Part shown: in pieces, positions 55,648 through 64,000 of the stretch
Layout: each line of letters opens with the position of its first letter
Numbering within the stretch: the first letter of the stretch is position 1
DNA from: Euptelea pleiosperma
Taxonomy: Eukaryota > Streptophyta > Magnoliopsida > Ranunculales > Eupteleaceae
Direction of reading: 5' to 3'
NCBI GenBank assembly: GCA_035048495.1
Contig: CM068552.1
Span: forward strand, 22,756,154-22,820,153
Length of the DNA: 64,000 nt
Notes under the pieces: generated by a model
Database searches by the model: none
Told to the model about the DNA's origin: nothing
The model's input: only the letters and a program-made list of their open reading frames with translations
Made by a program: the position numbers and the translations under genes

Positions 55648-57464
55648 GTATGATCATTAACAAAACTAACAAAATATCGAAAACCAAGAGGCGAAGTAAC
55701 TGGGGCATGACCCCACACATCAGAGTGTACAATATCAAATGGAAGCAAACTACGATTACCCCTGAAGGGTAAGAGAAGCGACAGTGTTTGGCAAGCTCAC
55801 AAGTTTCACAATGCAAATCATTCATAGAAACAGAAGTAAATAAAGAAAGATGCAAGAGTTGAAATATGTCCAAGGCGAGCATGCCAACACAAAATAGACT
55901 CGAGACTACTACTACTACTATGGGACTGAAGTGTGGTAAACTCCACAGGCGGTCCATCAAGAAGATAGTCCATCAACTTAATGTCCAGTGCCAATCGTCC
56001 TCCTTGTCTCCAAGTCCCGGAAGAAGGGGGAAAAAGTGACACTTCAGTTTATGCTTTTAGTGAGAGAGCTAACATAAAGGACTAAGGAGGTTAGAGATAA
56101 AAAAAGGGACATGTAAAATAGAAGACAAGGAGAACTTAGGAAAAAGATGTACATATCCTTTCCCAGAAACAGAAGAAAGATAACCATCAACAATTTTAAC
56201 TTTATCTCTACCAGAGCAAATAGAATAGGAAGAGAAGAGTGAAGGGTTACCCGTCATGGGTTCCGAAACACCTAAATCAATGATCCAGGCAAGACTGGGT
56301 AAAACAGTAGACACATGATGGGCATTGCTAATGGTACTTGACTGAGCGATGGAAGTGGATGTGGCAGGAGAACCCTCAAGCTGGGCAAGGAACCTCCGGA
56401 GGTTGTCTATCTCAGATGGTTGCATAGGCAAAGTGCAGGATGGAGAACCCTGAGTAACCACAAGTGGAGATGTCCAAGTAGGCGAATCCTAGGGAAGACA
56501 AATAGAAGTCTCTGAAATGGCACTGTGAGCAGTGGGTGCCGCTGGACAAGTGAGGTGGGGAGGACGACCATGTAACTCCCAGCACTTAGACTTCACATGT
56601 CCAAGACAGCCACAGTAGTCACACTTGGGTCGTTCCCGAGTAGAAAATCGCCCAGTGGATGGTGCTGATGGTGGTGCAAACGGTGTCCCTGAAGGAGTGA
56701 AGGTACGGTTCTTCTGGGGGTGCTGAGGAGTGGATGCAAAGATAAACACAAGAGTTGATCTGTCTGGTACGAAGATGGGGGTCATCGCACAACGGCGGCT
56801 CTCCTCACTCTGAACATATGAGTAAACCTGACTGAGAAAGGGAAGTTTGTCCCGGCTAAGAATCTGAACCCGAGCTAGCTCATACTCTAAGTTAAGCCCC
56901 GCAAGAAATTCGAAAATCCGTGTTCCTCGACCAATTTCCAATATCGGGTAACACAGAGAGTGCTTGAACAATCAGGCTGATCGGTGTGGTAATAATCAAG
57001 CTCCTCCCACATGCTCTGAAGCATAACAAAGTAACCAAATAAGCTCTTATCCCCCTGCTAGAGATGAGAGATACTCTGGCGAAGCTGGAAGGCATGGGCT
57101 AAAATTTGCTGTTGAGAGTAAGTCTAAGAAGCGATGTCCCATACAGCCTTAGCTATGTCCATGAATAAAAAACCACGACTGATGTGTGGCTCCATGGAAT
57201 TGAGAAGCCATGACATGATGGTGAGATTCTCTCATTTCTCTGAAAAATGGTCATTTGCAATCATTTTCCTCAGCCACCAATATACATCCATGCTGCCCTA
57301 GACCATTCCAAATAATTTTTCCCATTTAACTTAATAGATGTAATCTGTAAGCCGGGATTCTTGAAGCTCACATGAGTCACAATTTGGCCTCCGGCACCAC
57401 TTGAGAGAGCTTCGATGCTCCCAGAGAACCCTCCAGTAGAGACAATAGGAAGATCGGTAGCCAT
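55648..57464 (-). pseudogene. gag, protease and N-terminal integrase of element C
   Basis: Gag starts at 57464 (MATDLPIVSTGGFS) with ITSIKLNGKNYLEWSRAAWM. After frame breaks, 56971-56489 holds FEFLAGLNLEYELARVQIL and an intact zinc knuckle CDYCGCLGHVKSKC. The protease piece (56461-56069) has DLGVSEPMTG where DSGASEHMTG is expected, so the catalytic DSG is lost. The pre-integrase (about 55960-55740) has CWHARLGHIS and CETCELAKHCRFSYPSG. The integrase frame reaches VNDHT at 55648, where element D is inserted. It is a close relative of element D in gag and protease sequence. Confidence 0.85.
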
Positions 57465-58109
57465 TTCCACACCAAAGATACAAAGGAGTTCGTAGAACAC
57501 ACAATCGAACCCTCACCACACTTACCATCCCAAAGCAAGAAATAATAACCCCGAAAAGGTTTAAGGACCCCTCAAACAAAACAAGAAGTGATAGATATGC
57601 ACCAAGGAGGCAAACATAAGCCTCTAAGTAAGCTTCAATGGTTTATGAACCATTGAGCAGCCTCAAAAAGGGCTAAAAAGCCGTCGGCGGTAATATTAGA
57701 GTGTAGTTTTCGACTCTACTCCGCCAAATCTCCATGGATCTTCGCGAGGAAGGTCCCAAATGAAAGCTTATATTGTAAAGGACCAGATTTGAGCAACAAA
57801 GCTCAGCAAGAAGTGATGTGGAGAAGAGAAAATCGACTTGAAGGAAAAAATGAGAAATTACCTTTTCTCTGAAACAGGGCACGACACTCCATCAAGATCT
57901 CCTCAAAATAATCGGTAAAAATCACCAAAAAATCCGTAAAATTGAGAACCTTCAAGGGGTAGACTTCCCGGAGCATCTATCCGTAAGGCTGCTGACATCA
58001 ACCGTACGGCGTGATGACATCAGCATGACATTTTGCCGTCAGTCACCTCCTTCCTTGATTCTGATCTAAAATTTCTCAAAGGTGATGTAGGGTTTGCCTC
58101 CGATACCAA

Positions 58110-58293
58110 GTTGAATTTAAGATTAGGGTTTCAAGAGAGAAGAAGAAGAGAGAGAGATTAGGGTTTTCTTGAGAGCATGTGTAAATTACATGACTCCCTA
58201 CTATTCAATATATGCGAGGAAAATACAATGGACAAGAATGCCCTTACAAAATGTACAGGGTCGCTAACAACATAAAATGTACACCTGACAACA
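58110..58293 (-). repeat. 5' LTR of element C
   Basis: On the minus strand it starts TGTTGTCAGGTGTACA and ends TTCAACT before the primer-binding site, the same non-CA end as element D. It contains GAAAACCCTAATC and GAAACCCTAATC, telobox-like motifs, within a CT-rich leader. Confidence 0.75.
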
Positions 58294-58299
58294 ATTATC

Positions 58300-60000
58300 A
58301 CAAACAATCAAGGGCTGAACCTGATTAAGCCAAAAGGACTACAAAAAGACAGTTTTTCTTAATCAAAAGAGAACATGGCAAGCTCTAATAAAAGGAGCTA
58401 GTTGCCAAAACCACCTAAAAAGGTGGTCCTTAATCAAAAAGGACACATGGTGGGTTTTCAAAATGACAGAAGTCTCTCTCCACAACAAAGAGAGCTCCAA
58501 AAGAGCACTCGTAGTTGAGAAGCCTTCTCATTGGCTAATCAAGAAGAAGTTGTACAATAAATACAACTCCACCTTCCCTTTTTTTCTATAAAAATTGGCT
58601 TGGGTGAGCATTTTAGCATATTTAGAAACCTTTGCATACAAAAAACCTCTTACAGCGCTTTACATTCGAAGGAGAACTTTAGGAATCTAACAAGAACTTT
58701 GCAACGGGAGTAGAGAGGACTTGAAGACAAGTGTCCCAAGGAGTATTAAACTTTAAAGACCATAGTAATGGCCTTAAACGGGTAACAAACCTAAAGTTTG
58801 CTTTCCAATTTCTTCTCTTTTGTACTCTTCATCCCAAAAAACAGAACAACCTATGTAGAAGACCACAAAAATGAGAAGAAACACTCTCTCAACTCTCTAG
58901 AAATTCATTCAAAGAGTCCCTCTAAACAAGAGATACTTAGAGCTAACCCTGGCCCTAAAGTGAATCCAACCCGTTGGATCACCATAACACATTCCAACCA
59001 TCCATTGTAGTAAAATTAACCAAAATATCCCCATTGGTAAACTACCATAAAATACCTTCCCATCTTATTACGATACCCTCTTACTCTCTGTTTACATCAG
59101 ATTCCCCTTCTCAAAAGAAAACTTGTCCTCATGTTTTGTCTTATTCTCTTGGGGAATATTACTCATGTGCCTAAGAATGTTAATTTTGCATCAACGCCAA
59201 TGGTAAACTTCATCTTCACAGAGCCAAATGATCCATGAATGTATTGTGTTCAATTAAGAGCACCAATGAATCTTTTCTATAATGAATGGTCTATCTAACG
59301 GCATGCTTTGATGATCCCAAACTGAGAGACCGAGGGCAAGATGCAGAGACTAACCCCATGAGTCACTTGGTCTTGCGGTAGTACAAACTCCATTTCATTG
59401 TAGACCTCAAGCTCCAAACCTCCTGTCCAATAGTTGGAGAGTGATGCAAAAACAAGACTCGGAGGCAGCACGAAACTCATATAAACCAATTCTTAAAATC
59501 ATGCTTCCCAACAAATAGAAGGTGGGTGAATCCATGGAAGATCTTAGGTTCATCATAAGCATCGACATCATAAATGGGGTTACCGTAAATGTTTAGTTCT
59601 TCAACTTCTTTATCAAAGATCAGATTGTGATAGAAGTTGGAACTGGCTATCTCATTCCCTAGTCACTTTCTTTTCAATGTCTTCTCCGTATCCTCGATGA
59701 CGAGAACCCCACTATCAAAGATATGCTCATAACCATCATCTCCGATCACCTCATAAATAATTGGAACATTGTCAAGGTTAAACCAGTGATCTTTTTCTTG
59801 GATCATTTCCTCATCAAATAGAGACCCACTGTTCTCTCCTCCCCATTGTCAATTGTTCTCTTTTTCTTGGCTATTTCAATTGATGGATTCTTGTAGGTCT
59901 AGAAGTGCCTGATAGATCTATGCGTTTGTGGCATGACTCGTACGAAAAATCATTGCCTTGAAGCCCACACATAATCATCAAATCTGATACCATGTATATT
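58300..60000 (-). mobile_element. Probable LTR-retrotransposon remnant (Ty3/gypsy-like)
   Basis: Near 59105-59135 the minus strand reads GAGGACAAGTTTTC then GAAGGGGAATC and TGATGTAAACAG, the usual end of a gypsy polyprotein, polypurine tract and LTR start. An interior minus-strand reading at about 59520-59840 gives WFNLDNVPIIYEVIGDDGYE and NEIASSNFYHNLIFDKEVEE, like acidic segments of gypsy-type elements, with stops. The LTR would occupy 59105 down to about 58300. Boundaries and family are uncertain. Confidence 0.35.
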
Positions 60001-60735
60001 GTATTACAGTACTCTTGTTATACACTAAATATCTGGATCATGTGAATTTGTTCTAATGACGTAATATGATCCATCCTAATCTCATGAGTCCAATGGTATG
60101 AGGTTTGCGCCAAACGGAGGATAACTACCCTCAAAATAAATCATAACAAAGGTTTGGCATATATGAGGTACACAACAAGAAGGTATATTGGCAACACCGT
60201 GTTTTTTTTCTTTAAGTTCAAGCAAGTTTGGGTTTCGGGTCCAATTCAGATCTCGGGTTGGGTGACCCTCGTCTTTTTAACCCGTTTTCTTAAAACAAAT
60301 AGAATATGATAATTGTGTCCCCATCTTCAACTTAGCTTTCAACAAGAATTAGGGTATATGGGGTTAGGTCTACATCCTCACAATAACAGGGGAAATCGTG
60401 CAACACCACACATGATTTCGCATTCCCCAATCCTTCTTCTCTTCTTGTTCTCTTTCCCTTCCTCTCCCGATCTACACTTCTCTTTTTCTATTGATTGAAA
60501 CCTAGATATTTCCTATGATACCCAGGCTCTTCTATTTACCCCACCATACCTGTGTCAACGCATCACGACACAACATGGGTATGGGTAGTGTCAGATCTAC
60601 CAAATACATGTTCGATTTTCCTAGCACATTTTTTTCTGTGTTACACCCAGTATGGCAAGAAAGAGGAAAAAAGAGAGGAAATAAAATTTACACTTAAAAT
60701 GATAGTTACAACCCTAATCAAAAAATGAAATAGCT
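60001..60735. other. No gene seen
   Basis: Short plus-strand frames near 60313-60700 show no family. Composition is AT-rich and nothing else is supported. Confidence 0.35.
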
Positions 60736-61795
60736 TGTAGGAAGGAAATAAATTTCGGTTTCGAGGTTTATTTCAACCAGTCTAAAAATGGAAATATTTC
60801 AACCAGTGTGGAAATAATACATTTTTTGTGGAAATGATGGAAATAATGTGGAAATGATGGAAATATTGTGGAATGTTTGGGAAATAATGAAACAAGCATA
60901 AAAATACACCCATAAGCTTTCAAACCATAATATACAACCATATATAGTGTGGAAATGAATGACCATAATGGTCTGTAATATGTCGCAACAAGTATCTTTA
61001 ATTAGTCAAGGTTTAATTTAATTATATAACTATTATTTAATTGCTAATTATAAAAAAAGTCAAAGTAATATATTAACAAATCCTTATTCACTTACATTAA
61101 TTTCTTAACATTATATGCAATTTTAGAAAATCTATTTACTATTAACTTATAACATTAATTTAATTTTTTGAACGTTTAATTTTTTATTTGAAAAAAAAAT
61201 ATTTAGGGTTCATTTTTTTTAACCCAACCAACTTGTAGAACGGGCTAAGTTATGCAACATATAATCAATTTATGCACAATCATGGATGTTTAGGGTAAAT
61301 GCATCATAGATTCATAAATTTAATGAATTTAACCTAACCTAGTTATTTGTAGCAAGAAATTGTATCATTATGTATATTTCGAATTTGAAAAAACTCCCAA
61401 ACGGGATTTGATTCGTCCTCACAATCAATCCACGAACCAAAAAATCTACAATGGATTTATCTTTTGTATAAACAAAATGTATGAAAATAGGTTAAATGGA
61501 TCAAATATGAGATTTATAGCGGCTTTGAGCTCAAATGAGATGTTTCCTACCTACGATTGAAATGTTTACAATGCTTCCATACATGTCGAAACATTTCCAC
61601 CGAAATAATACATATTTACACTGTCAATTGATCGAAATTTACTTTTCACGCGAAATATTTCGACATGAATGGAAATATTTCGAGAAATTTAACATTATTT
61701 CGACGTAAGTATTCTTTCCTGTCGGTAACCTAGAAAATGAAAATATTACGCGAAATATTTCGATAATTTCGTGAAATTTATTTCCTTTAATTGTA
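60736..61795. mobile_element. Possible inverted-end element rich in GGAAATA and CGAAATATTTCG
   Basis: The left end has AAGGAAATAAATTTCGG and the right end reversed has AAAGGAAATAAATTTCACG. Next to each end are many GGAAAT(A/G) units (60780-60900) and CGAAATATTTCG palindromic units (61620-61790). The centre is AT-rich without coding. I could not define a target duplication. Confidence 0.4.
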
Positions 61796-61996
61796 CAACT
61801 ACAATTATAATTATAATTAAAATAACATCCAAGTAAAACAAAAAATATATAATATTAATTATCTAGTTGTGTCCAAGTACCCCAAAATTTGGGGGTTCAG
61901 CAAGTCCGGCACTTTGAGATATGTACTCGTATCAGACACATGTACCCACACCCAAGTAACATAGGGTATTGATGTTGTTTGAGGTTGTCACCAATA

Positions 61997-62322
61997 TGCT
62001 AAAGATTGAGAGAGAGAGATGATGGAGGTTAGGGAGAGAAGAAGAGATTAGGGTTTGAGAGAGAATGGGGAGATTGAAGTGAATATTCAATCTCCCATAA
62101 GTAATATCTATAAGTAGGGGAAACCCCTTCTACAAGTAAAGGAGAAATCGTGTGGGTCAAGTGGGGGCCCACCACTTAACCCACTAACATGAAATGAAGA
62201 GATTATGGGTTAAGTGGGTGGGCCCATCACTTAACCCATAAGCAATAGAGAATAAACCCCACGTGGGGTAGTGGAACGCAGCCCACTAAGACACTCCACG
62301 TGGGTGTACATAGAATCCAACA
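61997..62322 (-). repeat. 3' LTR of element E
   Basis: On the minus strand it starts TGTTGGATTCTATG and ends TTTAGCA, 326 bp, with canonical TG and CA ends. The other LTR is outside the window, so the outer edge rests on the TG/CA form and on where family-like sequence stops. Confidence 0.65.
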
Positions 62323-62329
62323 CTCCCCC

Positions 62330-64000
62330 TCAAGCTGGTGCGAAGATATCCATCATGCCTAACTTGGCTATCAATGTATTCAGGATTGACTTATTGACTC
62401 CCTTAGTAAGTATATCGGCAACCTGCTCCTGAGTCCTTACATAGGGTGTACAAATCAATCCCTGCTGAAGTTTCTCCTTGATGAAGTGCCTATCAACCTC
62501 AATGTGTTTAGTCCTATCATGCTGAACTGGGTTGTGAGCAATGCTAATGGCCGCTTTGTTGTCGCAATAGAGGCTCATTGGGTCTGTCACCTTAACTCTC
62601 AGTTCTGCTAACATGATCTTCAACCACAAGAGCTCATACACTCCATGTGCCATGGAGCGGAACTCTACCTCTGAATTGGATCGGGCAACAACTGGTTGTT
62701 TCTTGCTCCTCCAAGATACTAAGTTGCCTCCAACAAAGGTACAATAACCTGATGTAGACCGTCTATCGTTCACTGCACCTGCCCAATCTGCATCACTGTA
62801 TGCTTCCACCCTGAGGTGGCCATGAACTCCAAACAATATGCCTCGACCTGATGACCCCTTGAGATACCGAAGAACTCTGTGTGCAGCCTCAAGATGTGAC
62901 CGAGGTGAATGCATGAATCGGCTAATGACGCTTATTGCCTAAGCAATGTCAGGCCGTGTACGGGCAAGATATATCAATCTGCCAACCAATCGTTGAAATA
63001 AGGCAGGATCACCTAGAAGTGTACCGTCCTCGGAATTCAGCTGATGGTTCTAATTAATAGAAGTATCTGCTGGTCGCGAACCCAAATACCCAGTCTCGCT
63101 CAGTAAGTCTAGGACATACTTTCTCTGTGAAATGAAGATGCCTCTCGATGACCTGGCAACCTCAATCCCTAGAAAGTATCTCAATGGTCTTAGATCTTTC
63201 ATCTCAAACTCAGACGACAAGAAGGCCTTGAGCCTTGTGATATCTGTCGGGTCACTCCCCGTAATGACTGTCATCCACATATACTATCAATGCAGTGGTA
63301 CTGGTCTGTAGATGCTTCACAAACAGAATGTGATCTGCCTGACTCTGTGTGTAGCCTACCTTTCTCACTGCACTGCTGAACTGTTCAAACCAAGCTCGAA
63401 GAGATTGCTTCAACCCATATAAAGCTTTCTTCAATCTGCACACCCTGTCTTCACTTCCAGCAAGCTTCAACCCTGGTGGTACTTTCATGTAAACTTCCTC
63501 TATTAGGTCCCCATGTAGAAAAGCGTTCTTTACATCCAGCTGATGTAAAGGCCATGACCTGTTTGCAGCCAAGGACAGTAGAACCCTGATTGAGTTCATC
63601 TTGGGTACAGGTGCAAATGTCTCCTGGTAATCTATCCCATAGGTCTGGGTGAACCCCTTGGCAATTAGCCGAGCTTTGTACCTATCAATGGAACCATCTG
63701 CCTTGTGCTTCACAGTGAAGACCCACTTGCACCCCACTGGTTTCTTCCCCCTGGGTAAAGAAACAAGATCCCATGTCTTATTTTTTTCAAGAGCCTGCAT
63801 TTCGTCTATCATAGCCCCTTTCAACTTTGGGTGACTAAGTGCATCTGCAATGGTAGATGGCAAGGAAACAGACGAAACAGTGCTAACAAATGTCTGAGAA
63901 GATGGAGACAATGACTGGTAAGAAACGAAGTGAGAGATAGGGTGCTCGGTGCAAGTGCGTACACCCTTACGAAGTGCAATGGGTAGATCCTCCTCTGGAG
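62330..64000 (-). pseudogene. RT and RNase H of element E, partial
   Basis: From the window edge inward: LPIALRKGVRTCTEHPISHF, then RT (63911-63252) with KTWDLVSLPRGKKPVGCKWV, LDVKNAFLHGDLIEEVYMKV, KALYGLKQSLRAWFEQFSSA and an intact YVDD near 63270. A frameshift directly after YVDD and a stop near 63050 follow; the next piece (63280-63050) has FEMKDLRPLRYFLGIEVARS. RNase H (62914-62330) is open: YSDADWAGAVNDRRSTSGYC, VARSNSEVEFRSMAHG, LYCDNKAAISIAHNP, ending GMMDIFAPA. It is similar to element D but a different family by its LTR. Confidence 0.88.

Larger units (their letters stand above)
49210..58293 (-). mobile_element. Ty1/copia element C, split by element D and truncated at 3' end
   Basis: On the minus strand: 5' LTR (58293-58110), primer-binding site TTGGTATCGGAGGC (58109-58096), gag from 57464, protease, pre-integrase and integrase to 55648, then the insertion of element D (55647-50009), then the rest of integrase and the linker (50008-49210). 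Reverse transcriptase, RNase H and the 3' LTR are missing, so the element ends in a deletion near 49210. The empty insertion site (CCTAG/TATG/ATCATT) can be recognised because the integrase reading frame runs through VNDHTRCTWIYLMK across it. Confidence 0.85.
61997..64000 (-). mobile_element. Ty1/copia element E, 3' half (continues past window)
   Basis: On the minus strand, RT and RNase H run into the polypurine tract GCTTGAGGGGGAG (62323-62335) and a 3' LTR (62322-61997). The 5' half lies beyond base 64000. Confidence 0.88.

Overview
The window is nuclear DNA from an angiosperm with a repeat-rich, AT-rich genome. The evidence is a plant-type nitrate reductase gene with three spliceosomal introns, a plant COX17 gene, Ty1/copia and Athila-like retrotransposons, and many small inverted-repeat transposons with clean target-site duplications (TSDs). 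I see no bacterial or organellar gene clusters. The nitrate reductase reads as a non-grass type, but the species cannot be fixed from sequence alone.

Only two genes look functional. NIA (34354-38825, +) encodes a complete 903-residue nitrate reductase from four exons: molybdenum cofactor, dimerisation, haem (cytochrome b5), FAD and NADH domains. It reduces cytosolic nitrate to nitrite. COX17 (48175-48429, -) encodes an 84-residue copper chaperone of the mitochondrial intermembrane space with the CCxC copper site and twin CX9C motifs intact.

Layout. 268-8554: a pol-less copia-type element (A, minus strand) with both LTRs, primer-binding site, polypurine tract and a 5-bp TSD. 10840-12800: an Athila-like gag/protease relic. 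14745-21570: two related LTR-like blocks flanking a 152-bp tandem array (16800-18910) whose monomers carry a hairpin. 21828-25755: nested LTRs of element A's family. 26247-32690: a decayed sister element (B, minus) with gag, protease, deleted integrase/RT, RNase H and an extra ORF; it is interrupted by a 2.0-kb transposon (29512-31525) carrying a captured mTERF gene fragment. 33041-33962: two inverted-repeat elements upstream of NIA; a third sits in NIA intron 2. 39000-47200: a dense, nested graveyard of hAT-, MULE- and foldback-type elements, a duplicated ~0.85-kb segment, simple repeats and a palindromic array. 49210-58293: copia element C (minus), split by a nearly complete copia element D (50009-55647, plus). 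58300-61800: degraded repeats. 61997-64000: copia element E (minus), running off the window.

The two genes are not an operon or pathway. The rest is layered transposon history that can be ordered from the nesting. The most notable items are the captured mTERF fragment, a copia family with a plant-transposon-protein-like ORF after pol and palindromic arrays in its LTRs, and the hairpin-bearing tandem repeat.
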